Assembly (NCBI GenBank): GCA_036897445.1
Contig: JAYMTL010000026.1
Coordinates: 98,659 to 162,658 of the forward strand
DNA length: 64,000 nucleotides
Reading direction: 5' to 3'
Source of the DNA: Pelargonium tetragonum
Taxonomy: Eukaryota > Streptophyta > Magnoliopsida > Geraniales > Geraniaceae
The translations under genes and the position numbers were made by a program. Positions 39,331 through 51,080 of this stretch are shown piece by piece. The notes under the pieces were generated by a model that was not told where the DNA came from, searched no databases, and worked only from the letters and a program-made list of their open reading frames with translations. The number at the start of each line of letters is the position of its first letter. Positions within the stretch are counted from its first letter, which is position 1.

Positions 39331-39440
39331 TATTACATTAACCTCCTTTACTGCGTGTCAGTCAGTCGGGAGCATAGACGCTATCTTCTATCTACTAGAC
39401 ATGCTCCTTCTCTAATGATAAACGCAAAAGACAAGAGTTT
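39331..39440 (+). repeat. dispersed hairpin repeat, copy E (diverged)
   Basis: Same orientation as copy A. ACATTAACCTCC corresponds to the GCATTACCTC edge and CAGTCAGTCGGGAGC to CAGTCGGTAGGG. AATGATAAACGCAAAAGACA (39414-39433) matches AGCGATAAACACAAAAGACA just beyond copy A (6493-6512). Homology therefore extends past the end shared by A and D. Confidence 0.6.
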
Positions 39441-39565
39441 TCTTAGACTAATAGAACTCCTATACTCTAACTACAGCCTATACTATTATTATATTATACT
39501 CTATATCTCTATATTTTATTACTAAACACTCCTATATTAAAAATAGGGTAATAATACAATTACTA

Positions 39566-39694
39566 TACATTATAAGAATACAAGAATAGAATAAAAACTC
39601 TACATCTCTTCAATACTTTATTTACTAACCTTAACTGTCTATAGAATAAGCAATACAAAAGCTCCAGTAGCGGGTCTAGCAAGACTACCAAAGC
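39566..39694 (-). other. hydrophobic frame fragment in island II
   Basis: The minus strand from 39694 to 39566 gives 43 codons without a stop, ending at TAG. It reads ALVVLLDPLLELLYCLFYRQ, then LRLVNKVLKRCRVFILFLYS. If TGA at 39697-39695 were tryptophan, the frame would continue about 30 codons further upstream. It lies upstream, on the minus strand, of repeat copy E, the same arrangement as at copies A and C. The family is unknown. Confidence 0.15.
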
Positions 39695-39767
39695 TCATAA
39701 GATAAGAGGGATATCCCTTAAACAACAACCCCTATTACTATAAAATCTAAAAAAAGTAAATAAGTAA

Positions 39768-40082
39768 CTATAATACAATAGCTTGCAGTAACCCAACAAG
39801 ACTATAATAAGTATTCCTAGGCTTTTCTGAAGAAGTTAATGCTGCATTTAAGGGTGCTGGGTTCTTTGATCTGATCAAGCAAGCAGCAAATTTCAAATAC
39901 TGGATTTCAGTTATCAAGAGGGTGTTTGCCTTATTTACCGTACTGGAGGGCCCTATAAGGGTCTCTTTTTCACTGCTCTGGGGCCCTTGCTTAAGTATCT
40001 GTTTTTTACAGAAATAACTCAAAATCAATAGACAAGGAGGAAAGATTTTTGGTACAATTCTTATGTCTCTAGCTAGGAACAA
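39768..40082 (-). CDS. unrecognised 104-codon open frame, doubtful
   Basis: The predicted product is polar and varied, with NPAPLNAALTSSEKPRN near its C-terminal end. No domain is recognised. The region is richer in G+C than its surroundings, which lowers stop density on both strands. An equally open plus-strand frame lies across it at 39811-40014, so at most one of the two can be real. The frame runs out directly upstream of the hydrophobic fragment and repeat copy E. Confidence 0.15.
   Translation of the reverse strand: MFLARDIRIVPKIFPPCLLILSYFCKKQILKQGPQSSEKETLIGPSSTVNKANTLLITEIQYLKFAACLIRSKNPAPLNAALTSSEKPRNTYYSLVGLLQAIVL
39811..40014 (+). pseudogene. protein-like 68-codon frame without a start codon
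   Basis: Bounded by TAA at 39808-39810 and TAA at 40015-40017. The translation has the mixed composition of a globular protein: FSEEVNAAFKGAGFFDLIKQ, then AANFKYWISVIKRVFALFTV, then LEGPIRVSFSLLWGPCLSIC. It lacks the I, N, K and Y bias expected of AT-rich noise. There is no start codon near its beginning. It may be an exon or a gene fragment. I do not recognise the family. Confidence 0.2.
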
Positions 40083-43000
40083 GTCTTATATTTCTATTTG
40101 GGTTTAGGGCTCCCTTAGCGAAACCCTTTATAACATTTTTTGTTCACTAAGAACCCTAAAACTAAAGGCCCTCTGATTGCACACCCGCCCCGGAATTTGT
40201 AAACACAACCGTAATAAGACCCACCGAGAAGTCTTAGAATTTTAAAAAGACTCTACCAGACCACACCTTTCACTACCCTGTCATTTTGGAAACCCTTTAG
40301 GGTTTGTATCTTACAAAATCTCTAAGGTTCCAAAGCTTATAAACCTAATTGCTCAATTTATTCCTTCTTGAGAATTCTCTTTATAGGTTTTCTACTTTGC
40401 GTTAGAGATTCTTCTATATATAAGTACAAGCCTCTCCTATTTATTGCAAAGGAACTTTTAAATAATTCAATGCAACACTCGTAAGATTAAGTCTATTAAG
40501 TGATTCTTATATTCCGAAGCATAAGTTTGACTTATATTTGCGTAACCTCTGACCATCAATACCGAAACTCTTTCTAGGACCCTTTTTTATCAAACGAGAA
40601 GGCTTTTGAAATAAAATTTATAGAATCTAAGGTGAAAAACCTTTGGTTATTTTGTTATAAAGTGTCGCCCCAGCCTAATTAAAATACACAAAAAGTATAA
40701 AACGAAACTAAGCGGGCTCCCTTAGGGAAATCAAAAGGCGGAAGCTGGGCGGTTTCTATAATTATAATACGGCTATAAATCATTATTTTATTAAGGGGAG
40801 GTCCCTACTTTTTTTTGTAAACATGAGAAAAAAATCATGCAGCTTTTACTTATGCCTCTTCCTCCTTCACTTTTATAAAATTCAAGTAGTAAAGTAATAA
40901 GGACTCTAGTATGTATATAGAGTAAACACTTACTACTGCTAAGCTAATAAGAAAAACTTCATTTACATAAGGTCTCTTGAAGCTACCTTTGACCTTATTA
41001 TAATATACAAAACTTTTAGAGAGGTTTTCGCGTTCAAGATTCTGTATCAGATATTCAAAAGTAGATAGATACACGAGTCTTTTATCGGCAATTTATTCAA
41101 AAGGGGGCTTCGCAAGTGCATAAGGCTTTCTTACCCACTTACCTTATAAGTGACACGCAATTCTAGAAAAATCTATAACACAAGGCTTTCTATTTATAGC
41201 GGTACCAATATTAATACACTTATTTATTCAGAGAAGCATCACGAGTCTCTTCAAGGTCCCTCGGCAGCCCTCAAGTTCCTATAGGTTATTTATTACTAAG
41301 TATATCTCTTTTAATATTTATAAGGAATTCCTTTTTTAAATTCATCTACTTTTTATATGATATTTTGCTTAGACCCAGTATAGTAATTGAAAGTTTGAAT
41401 GTTTACATTGCCCTACTAATCTGACTAAAAATTAAGGAGCTCCTTACTCGGTTTGCACGGCTTAGAACCTCTCGTGGAGTCGTATCCTATATAAAGAATT
41501 TCTAGAGTTGATAATCCAATAACTTTATCTTTATTTAGTATCTTAGATATAGAATTTTCTTTTAAAAGTATATAGCCACTGAAAAACTACAAGGATTTGT
41601 CAGGGGTTCGCGGTTAGAGTCTACAAGAGCTCTTTTAACAGTTTACTGCTCCCACTATCAAAAAGACCCTGAGGAATAAACCTTTACTCAATAACTGACC
41701 CTCGTTTCTTTCCAATATAACCTGAGACTTTCCTTAGAAAACCCCTAAAATTAGAGCAAAAAAGGACTTCCATGTTTTAGGGATTCTTGGTTTTCCTCTA
41801 TGCTATACCTAAAATCTCAATCTTTTCATCCGGTCCCTCTCCTGGCTATAGACATAAACTACTAAACTATACTTGTCGAAAGGAGCACCCAAACTTGACC
41901 GATAGCTTCGAACGCTACCTATAATCCGGGACTTCAATTGCATTTTTCTAAATAGGCTTACCTTATACCTTGGGTTTTTAGTAAGAATAAATATTTATTC
42001 CACTTAAGTGATTTCTTAACTCTGTTAAGTTGTAAGATTATAGAAATTCTTTGTATTACTGAAAAATCTTTGAATCAGAAACTTCCCCTTAAAAATGAAG
42101 ATAGAAAGTAAGACTTATCTTCTTTTCTTTTTGAATAATACAACTCTAATAAATAACAGCTTTTGAATAAGGCTAAAGGCAATTCTAACTGCTCAAGAAT
42201 CCTTTTATTAAAAGAATTACTGGGCTATATACCCCGTACTGAGCTTGTAAGGTAATGGGAAGTCGAAGAGTGTCGAGGATCCTTTGTCTAATGGTTGTAA
42301 GGAATCCTTTTAAAAGGGACTAAATCGCTAATAGGCTTTTCTAACTAACCTACTAAAAAGGCAAGATTTATCTTGTTCCATAAAATTTGTTGTCAATATC
42401 CGTTACTCTTGCTTTTTAGAATGACGCGGGGTTTAAATCGTATCCGTATTTAGCAGACTTATAAGTTTCATATTAAAAGACCTGTTAATATATCTATATT
42501 TATTTCATTTTTCTTAAAACTCAAATATATCTGTATATTGGCAGAATTTGCATTTGTCTAATTAAAGCCGGACCGGTTGTTGGAGCTAGCTCCTTTTTCA
42601 ATTTTATAAAGTCTATAATCTAGGGTTTTTCCTTCAGCCCCCACTTCTAATCCTATGTGGCGGGGATACCTAACTATTCTAAAGATAGGATCTCTCCTTT
42701 CTCTTTTTTAACGGCGGGTAATATGCAAATAAACAAAAGGAACACCGAGGGATCTTTTTCTTATGGAGTTTCAAAAAGAGATCTATATCAGACTAAGAAC
42801 TAGGAAGAGTTTTTGCTTTTATGTATTTGAAAGTGTGAATTTCCTATCTCATAAATTCTTGTTGTATTTTGACTTTGGATTTTATCTTAACTTGTACCCC
42901 GCTTTAAGTGAATCTAGTTTCACAAATAGCCAGAAAGGCGGATTCATCAAGGTGAGAATATCCTAAATCATTTTTTGCTTTCTACATTAGAACGCGGAAC

Positions 43001-46000
43001 CTGTGTAAGTATCCTTAAGGGCGTCTCGCTCGGAAAAAGGACTTAATAGAGAGCAATTAATGTTCAAACTATCTAAGCGATAAGTAGATAAAACCTAAGG
43101 GCGAAAGAAACTTCCAGTTGAGTCTTTCTTTTTCGAGACGGGTCGTAGATGGAGTTACAAAAACTAGAAAAATAAGTGCTAGCCAAGAAACTCTTGTCAA
43201 TATTGCCTTTTTATTAGCCAGAGGCTTCAAGAATAGTGCTTATTTTTGAGTGGATGTGGGTTTATTCACTTTATAGAGGAGAGGTTGGGTAGTCTTGTAG
43301 TCAAATTCTATGCGACTAAAATAAAAGCTATAGTTGTTAAATCGTAAAAATCCAAGTATATCGAAGTAATCTTAAGGAATACCTATCATTTTATATGTCT
43401 TAAGTTTTGGAATCCCATCTTCCTCTTATGAGGTTCATTTACATTCGTAAGACAAACTGAAGATCCTTCTATTAAGTATTTGATTCTCCTTACGGAATAG
43501 CCTGTGCCTTATTGCGGGTTTATTTAATAATAGAAGCATCCTCTTACAAATTGTGTATATACTATAAACTGCCAAAATACTTTAAGGTCTCTGACGGAAG
43601 GGAAGACTTTTTAAGGGTTTAACACAAGGATAACAAAATTTAATAGGGTTACAAAGGCTTTTTTTGCAATCAATATGACTATGAGTTATAAAAATCTACG
43701 AAAGGGTTAGATCCGCTTTTTCAAGTGCTTCTGTTAAAAACACCCCACAAAGCATCCTAAACTAGAAGCCGCCCCTAAGCCTAAACTCCTCGCAGCTAAA
43801 ACCCAGAAGGAATCCTTATACTTGGGTTCAAAAAGTTCGTAGGAATTAAAAGTTATAATCAAAGAAACTCCCTTTTGGCTCCGTGAAGAGCTAGCTTTTA
43901 TCTAAATAGGAGGCCCCAGCTGAGTATTAACAAGTTCCCCACAATTCCGGACTTATAAGATGCCAGTCTAAAGATCTCTGCTACCAATAGAAAAATTTGA
44001 CATCCACTCTCAAAGGACACAAAAAGGGAAAGCTAGTGCAAGGTGGTGTGATGGACACCCCTATTATACTGATGATTTAACGAATTCCTTATACTCTAGG
44101 AGTTCTTATATTCGTTAGACTTTATAGAATTCCCTTGTGGTTTTGAAACCTCCCCGTTAGCTTGAGCGGGTGTTCGCGCTAATCTTTAGCTTCATAAAAT
44201 GACTCTTTATATGACAAAGACTTTTAGTCTGAATTCCTCTAATGCTTTGTAAAACTGAGCTTTGTATATAAGTACCAGAAAAGTATACTGACAGTAAACC
44301 GAGGTAGTATGCACTAGAAAAAGTATAACCTTGCGCTTCCTAGACTAGAGTTTTGGGTGGCGCCCAAATGGCAAGAAGAGTGGGTTGACTGATTGATAGT
44401 TCAAAGCTTTATTGCTAAGTGAATTTGGACTTATATTATAGTAGGGTTTTTTATACTAAGCCCAGATCTAAAACGGATAATAATTTTAGCAAAACTCGTG
44501 GATACTTTTACTGACCTGCTCTTGAGTATAGCACTAAACGCCAAATTAACCTATAAATCACAAAAAGGTCCTGAATAAAAATCCCGGCTTCATCAGTGTA
44601 AGCATCCTTTCAGTAAGATCTACTCGGCTTTGGATTCTGTTGGAATTTCAGTCAAGGATTCAAAATCAAGATATACGACAAGAAGCTCCTTTGTACATTT
44701 ACAAGAACCTGCCAAAACTCAAGATCCAGATTTGTTTAAGTTTAATAAGAAAGAGAAATTCAAAATTTTTTTGTAAGTTTGACGTCAGGGGAATACCCAG
44801 ATTTTAACTTGCTCGGTGTAGTCAAGTCATTAATTATATGTATTTTTGTTAGACTAGCTTAACTTCCTTAAAAAAAGTATCCTGCCCCTTTATTACAGTA
44901 GACCAGGAATACTAGAAGCTCTCATTTTTGTAGATTCTTCCCACATTCCTTTAACTCGGGAGTTTGGTAGCTATAGAGCGTTTATAGAATCCAGTTTGCC
45001 AAGTGTAAAACACGGACACGGATAGGGTTCGGCTCAAGAAGTTATTTTCAATTTTATGGATCATAAGTTAGTGCTTTACTAGCAATGGCTTTGAAGCAAC
45101 TCTTATTAGATATTCATTTTCTTCAAAAAGTCGGTTAATGACAGGGATCCACTCACGAAAGATATAACTTGGATTTCCTAAAACTTATAAGCAAGGGCTT
45201 GAATAGTAACTTATAGAGGTTCTTGTCTAAAACTGCCTTTCAGTATTACACGGTAACTTTTGTTTATTAGCTATCGGGTTTCTATTTACGCTTTTAAGTT
45301 AAGTAAAAGACTTTAGCTATATATCTGGAATGGCTAAGGGTACACTTTTTGTTTTTAAACTAGAAGAAACTTAAACAATTATTGTATTACCAATAAAAAG
45401 CTAGAATATACTAAACGGATTAAGGACCCCATATCAAAAGAGTACTAAATTTCGAATTTCGGCTCTACTTATACTGTCATACACAGAAATTTCTAACTAA
45501 AGTTAATAAAAAGAAATTGGGCTACAACAACGAAGCGTTTACTAATGAAACAACTCAAAACACACGGAGCGAAGCTCTGGGTTTTGGTAATAAGTAAGGG
45601 CGGATAATAATTCAAATTTAATAAAGGAATACGAAGCATAAAATACTAATAAATAAAGAAAATGTTTTGATAAGTCCCCCCTTTTTTGATTCGATATATT
45701 CTAGTTTAAGTAAGGGATTCCTCCAAAGAGTTCACTCTTAAATTCAGTTGTTAAATGCTAGCTTGACAAATATTGGATAGTCGGCTTAATAAATGCGTGA
45801 GTTAAAGTGCCCTACTATATAGCTATATAGACTAAGAGAAGCGAGGATTGTCCAATAAATTGCTAGGGATACGAAAACTAAAGCAACTCCCGCGGTCTAG
45901 AAGAAACAACAAATTTAAGCTACAAGCCTTATCCTGTTGTAAGGCAGCTTCCCATTGAGTTAAAACGAAAGTCCTTTAAATTCCCCTTTTGAATTTGATA

Positions 46001-46980
46001 TAAGAAATGAAGCTAGAAACCCTTCTTTCTGGTTTCTTAAAATGAGTACTATTAAACTATAAAGAAAAAGGCGCGTTAAAGTCGCAAAATGAGAATCCTA
46101 ATTCATTCTCGATTAACCTTTTTGGGCTCGTAATAATAGAAGCGGGGAGGGCTTAATACGGACTTTCTTTAAGTTGAATCCAGGGAAAAAGGGGTTGCGG
46201 CCCTTTATAGTAATATACTAAACAGTATAAGCAGATACCCTATTTAGATTCGGAATAGTTAAGGAAAACCCTACAAAGTTCAGGCTTACATTTGTCCCTT
46301 GCAGTAAATAAAAGCTATAAACAAGTTTCCTACTAGTAGTGCTGCTTGAAAATCAGAAATCAAACACTACTCACCTTTATTCCCGTTGATAAAGCATACC
46401 CGCAGTTGGTAAAAGGTTAGGGTAGGGATATTCATATTTCCGCTTTCAAGATAGAGCCGGGAGTGGGAGGGTTCCTACTAAAGAGAGATCTCTGCAAAGC
46501 ATATAAATTTAGCTTTTTATAATTGGTATAAAATTCCATATAATAACATATACTTAAGGAAATAATATCCTTTATCTCCTATAAGTAGTTGGTGAGAAGT
46601 ACGCTAGAAAATTTCTATGATTTTTTCTTGTAGAGTATTTTAAGGAATCCTCTTGATTGCATCCCCAAAAGTTTTATAATAATGAGATTTTGTATTTGTA
46701 TGTGATAACCCCCTTCATTTTAATTGCCCCTTTTCAGCGCGACTATCGATCACACAACTAAAAAAGGTTTCGTTATACCGGGACTGAGCTACTAGGTCTG
46801 TTGTCAGTTAAAGAATTTTTTGGGAATTGAAGCACGAATACATTATAGCCCTTTCCAATAGAAGAAAGCCTTTAGCGCAGCATCCCTAAAATGAAAATGA
46901 TTTACAAAACTTAGGAATATTTCCGTAGTTCTTATTTAGTATTTAGCAACTCTGTTTTTAAATGATATAGAGGAGTCTAT
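40083..46980. other. non-coding desert, segment 6
   Basis: No recognisable gene. Frames at 40850-41074 (minus) and 42763-42966 (plus) are short and of chance character. Features of note are the palindrome at 42582, GGATCC near 42279 and 45147, and a small GAGC-GAA-GCTC hairpin near 45573. Confidence 0.6.
42582..42593. repeat. 12-bp palindrome GGAGCTAGCTCC
   Basis: A perfect palindrome followed by five T. An ACCGGT palindrome lies immediately upstream (near 42572). Confidence 0.65.
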
Positions 46981-47016
46981 ATCTTTCTTAAATTTCCGGT
47001 CTGTATATAGAGCTTA

Positions 47017-47181
47017 ATTAAAACTAGAATTTGAAGAACGGATCCATATGAGACTGAAGTGTAAACCTGAAATTTTTGATCTTCTGCTTCTCGAGTCTAT
47101 GTCACTAAGTCCATGTTTTAAGATACCTATGAAAAATGCTTTAGCTGGGATTATACCAAAAAGCTTTCCGCTTGGAAAGGT
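47017..47181 (-). pseudogene. protein-like 55-codon frame
   Basis: Stop to stop on the minus strand, TAA at 47184-47182 to TAA at 47016-47014. It reads TFPSGKLFGIIPAKAFFIGI, then LKHGLSDIDSRSRRSKISGL. The composition is rich in G, S and R and unlike AT-rich noise. It has no start codon at its beginning. The plus strand is open over the same stretch (47048-47236, ATG start, containing FKIPMKNALAGIIPKSFPLG). I cannot say which strand, if either, is coding. Confidence 0.2.
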
Positions 47182-47768
47182 TTACACCACTTTACTGCAC
47201 CTCACTGTGCTAGAGAGCCAGATGCTTATTTCCTAGTTTAAACTCATATATTTAAGGAAATTCGGGAAATCGTTCTTGTGCCCCATCGAATAAAGGCCTT
47301 TCTTCTACGTTGTTAGACGGGATCCGCGTAAGAGAAATTTTTACATAATCAAGTTATTGTGATAATATATTATCTTCGAATAAAAAAGAAAAGGAGTCTC
47401 TTTAGTACATTTCTTTATAAATTAATGAATTTGACTCTTATGCCGACAAACTGCTCTATTATAATCTGGTTGGAAAGTTCTCTTTGCTTTTAAGGGGTTC
47501 CTGAGGGGTTAATACTCTCGAGTAGGATCTAGTTAGGTTAAAAAGTAAAGAAAAAAATCATGCTTAAGTTTACAGAAATGTTTTATTTCCTAGTTCCATT
47601 CTATTCTAGGAGTTCCTTGTTTTTTGGTATAAGGGGCTTCGCTTACATTCATTCATTCATTAGAGAGTCTTATCTTAGTATTAGGAGCTCTCGTGAAAGG
47701 AAAAGGAATAGGTTTCGAGGGAAAAGATCTTTTATTTAATAACCTGGTGTAGGTTTCTCTTTTTACAG

Positions 47769-48002
47769 GTGTCATTCCCTCTAATGACTCTTCACTTATG
47801 TTGTACTAAAGTGACTGATGCCGTAAAGTCCAAAAAGGATATCAAGCGAATTTCCCCGGGCCAATCGTTGAGAAGCGAACCCTTTCAAAAGTATAGTCTT
47901 AAGCCAGCTAAACAAAAGGGTAAGCACGGGTCTATAATGAGTCCGAAAAAGTGCACTCACAAATTGCTTCAAACGGAAACCCGATCCGTACTCCAATTTT
48001 GA
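47769..48002. other. stretch open on both strands
   Basis: The plus frame at 47769-48002 (77 codons, start TTG or GTG type, lysine-rich, with KSKKDIKRISPGQSLRSEP) overlaps a minus frame at 47796-48008 (70 codons, start ATG, with SGFRLKQFVSALFRTHYRP). Both are unrecognised. Low stop density on both strands shows G+C-richer DNA rather than proving a gene. Confidence 0.15.
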
Positions 48003-48055
48003 TGTCAATTCAGTCTCTAAACCCCAAGGTCTTCATAAAGTCTAGATTCCCCTAA

Positions 48056-48412
48056 TTAGTACTCTTGATAGCTTTGCTTTTCTTAGTCTTTGTAAGACTA
48101 TCTTATAACCTATAACCAACTTCTTTCTTAGCTATACCTTTCCTTAGAGCTATTGTTAGATTCTGTAACTGCATCCGTATCTTCTTCTTAGCCAGACTCT
48201 GACTTTTCTTCCGGTTTTCTTAGCTAGAATCTGAGAATAAGGAATTCGATGAGTCTTTTATAATGAAATAGATAAAGAAAGAAAGTATACTCTAGCTAGT
48301 CAGGTGTCTTCCTCTAGTTCCTGTTCTTATCAGTATGGAGGTAAGCTTGCTTAGAGGAATAAGGAATAAGAGAGCTCTTACCGACTGTAGCGGTAGCAGA
48401 GGTAATGCGTAG
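48056..48412 (+). pseudogene. hydrophobic to basic frame ending in repeat copy D
   Basis: One frame of 118 codons after TAA at 48053, interrupted by TAA once, TGA once and TAG three times, and ending at TAG 48410-48412. Segments are LVLLIALLFLVFVRLSYN, PTSFLAIPFLRAIVRFCNCI, RIFFLARL, LESENKEFDESFIMK and LVPVLISMEVSLLR, ending in RGNA and TAG. The ending is in the same frame as that of the frame at copy A (6421-6906). Stop density is only mildly below expectation, so this rests mainly on the shared tail. Confidence 0.15.
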
Positions 48413-48461
48413 TATTAGTGGTTTGAGTTAGTACATTCACACCCTATAACCAACAAAAGCT
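48339..48461 (-). repeat. dispersed hairpin repeat, copy D (inverted)
   Basis: Reverse-complement copy of A. It has GAGGTAAGCTTGCTTAGAG at 48338-48356, CTTACCGACTGTAGCGGTAG at the hairpin core, AGGTAATGCGTAGTATTAGT at 48400-48419, and CCAACAAAAGC at 48450-48460, which matches the GCTTTTGTTGG end of copy A. It preserves both ends of the element, fixing its length at about 125 bp. Confidence 0.85.
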
Positions 48462-50858
48462 GCTTACTGTAGCACGGAATTCCTTTCTTATTAGAACCTC
48501 TCAGCTCATTTCTTTTGATTAGAGACTTCCTTTTCTTAGGGGAATTCCTTGTAGCTCTTAGTAGCTCATCAATCACTTTGATTCAGAAGTCTGTACCTTG
48601 AAAAACAAACTATCCCCTTCCATTCTATATCTTGTCCTTACTGGAAACCCATTACTAAAGCATTGATCCCTTTCATTATCTGGAATATGAAACCTGGAAC
48701 TCAAAGCAATTCCTATAAGATGGCTTACAGAGCTCTCAAAGAATCTATATCAAAACTTCCAACTGATTCACTTATCTAGAGCAGGAACCCTGAACTTGAG
48801 TTATCTATTTACAAATCCAGAATTCGAAACCTTAAAACGCAAGGAACAAGCAACTAGCAAACATCACTCTAAAAGAACTTTTCAGAGTGTAATAGCACTT
48901 GAACCTAGTACACTTAGAAAGAGAAAATACGATTAAGGTTTCTGCCCCTTACCCAGGGTGGTCCAACCTATCAAAGAGCATAGGTTCAAGGACTTCATTT
49001 AACCCATATCTGAAGCGAAAAGGGAAGAATATCTAAGAGAAAGGGAGAATCAAACGAGAGAGAGAACTTGACCAAGAAACCTGAGGGAGACCTTTTGCAG
49101 TCGTGAGCTTGACACTCACAATCATTCGCAAGGATACAGGATGCTCCAGTGGGTAGCCTATGATTAGAAAGACTGAGACGATTCGCCGGAGTTTCCATCC
49201 TAAAATGGCTCTATTTTTCTTCTTTTATCTCCTTATTAAAAGGAGTCTGTAAGTCTCGACCTGGCTTAGAGGGAAAGCTTTTGTAGAATAAGGGTTCTCA
49301 GTAGAATTCGGGTAATATATTTCTTGGCATTTCATTCAGAAAGTAGCGGAGAATACCTAAAATCAAAAAGCATTTTTAATCAACTATTAATCCTGTAATC
49401 AAAGGGAAGTTCTTCCATATATTATCCAGCTTCTTCTTCTTGCTTTTGTATTACGTTTTCTTCTTCCTGAATCTGAGATATTAGAAGGAGTATTCATTCC
49501 TTACTAGTACCAATACGCTACCAATAGGGCGTCGTATCGGCCTAAACCTTAACTAGAGAGAAATTCTAATTAAAATCTTTGTGCGAGCTGTACCCTCCTC
49601 AAGAAATTGGGAATTAAAGAGTTTTGAAATCACGTAAATAAAGATCTAATCTATACCCTTGAACCCTTGAAATACAGGAAGGAAACAAAAATGGAGTATA
49701 GGTAGATATCTATATAGTGGACTAAGTTTCATCAAGTTTACATAGGGTAAATCGAAATAGGATAGAAACGTGCATGCACAAGTGCGGACTCCCCTTCCTT
49801 TCCTAGATAGTTCTAGTTGAATTGCAGGAGTTCCTACAAGAGGAGTCAAAAAGTTGTTGTTGACTAATATTTATTATTAAACTCTTGTTTAGGAATAAAC
49901 ACCTCAGATACCCAAGTATGCTATAAGGGAAAAGGGAGATTCTATTTTAATTTAATTACGGAGCACAGTCCCGGTAAAACCGTTTAAGTTCTATATTCAA
50001 AACCCAGTTTTAGTTAAGAAATTCAGGATAAGGTGTTACCTTTAGAACTCTGGAGCAAGATTTTTTGCTAGGATATAGTTCTTGACTTTAGGGTTTTCTT
50101 GCAGGATTTCACTCTTAACGTTTTTATAATTAAAAGGAGTTTCCTTCTAAAAGAGTTGGGTATGGAGGTTATAGTTGTAGTAAAACTTGTATATGTATTT
50201 GATACTTTAAAGTAATCCATAACTGATCTGTGTACTTTGTATTATAAAGATTTTTGAAGTGGTATAGGAATCGAGCTCTTTTAGGTACTCAAACTCAATT
50301 ACTTGATTTAAATCAGGGTTTCGAGTTGCTAGGCTTGGAATGAATGGGAATGTGACCCTGAAGGAGGAGATAACAAAACGTATACAAAGTGGGCCTTTAT
50401 ATTAAGACTTTTAGCTTATTGGAGCCCGGAAGGAGTCTGACCAGAGTATAGATCTAATAAGTTTACTATTTGAGCAGATATATTCAAGGTTCTAGTTGCC
50501 TTATACTTAGAATTGTATAGGATACACGCACTTCAATAAACAAGTCTGCTTGTGAACGAAACTTATTTGAAAGAGTGACTAGTTGATCAAACCTCAGTTG
50601 ACTAACTCTTCTTTCAGTCTATGTAAAGTCAAAAGTGAAATTTCCTTATCTAAGTAATTCAATTGTCTCTGAATTTTCCGTACAAAGCTTGCTTTAACTC
50701 AAAACAATTCTTGTCTTGGTGCAGTTAGTAGAATTCCCGTCCTATCTCACTCAGTCCTATCTGACAAGCTCTCTTGCAATCCACCCCCTTCTATAATCTT
50801 AGTATCAGTTTCTCATAATAATACTAAAGCTCCTACAACTATCTTACTTACCCTCCTA

Positions 50859-51062
50859 TATCCTTATCAGAATGCGTGTATCCGTGTTTATGAGGCCCCA
50901 TTGCCCAAATTCTAAAAGTTCCTTGACCAAATTTCCCAGGAGTTTCCTTTTGAAAGAGTTCCTTTATAGTTTTATTAGATTCTTTCTGGTGAAAAGCGGG
51001 TTGCCCAGAGGTTCAAAGAGGTCCCTGAATCTAGGAAATAACTTTAGTTTTTCGGCCAGGTA
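50859..51062 (-). pseudogene. protein-like frame with one internal TAA
   Basis: The minus strand from 51062 reads YLAEKLKLFPRFRDLFEPLG, then NPLFTRKNLIKL, then TAA (50966-50964), then RNSFKRKLLGNLVKELLEFG, then QWGLINTDTRI, and stops at TAG (50858-50856). The mixed charged and hydrophobic, helix-like composition is unlike noise. The opposite strand carries a 63-codon frame (50872-51063). It looks like a fragment of a soluble, basic protein broken by one stop. The family is unknown. Confidence 0.2.
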
Positions 51063-51080
51063 ATGTATTTTAAATAAAAA

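Larger units (their letters stand above)
46981..51080. other. island III: protein-like fragments around inverted repeat copy D
   Basis: Compared with its surroundings this 4-kb block has a richer codon mix, frames open on both strands (47.05-47.24, 47.77-48.0, 48.99-49.2, 49.65-49.85 and 50.86-51.06 kb), pyrimidine-rich (48.05-48.6 kb) and purine-rich (48.9-49.2 kb) stretches, and repeat copy D. GGATCC occurs near 47040 and 47320 and CCCGGG near 47847. It could be inserted plasmid or nuclear DNA, or the wreck of organellar genes. None of the fragments is recognised. Confidence 0.35.
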
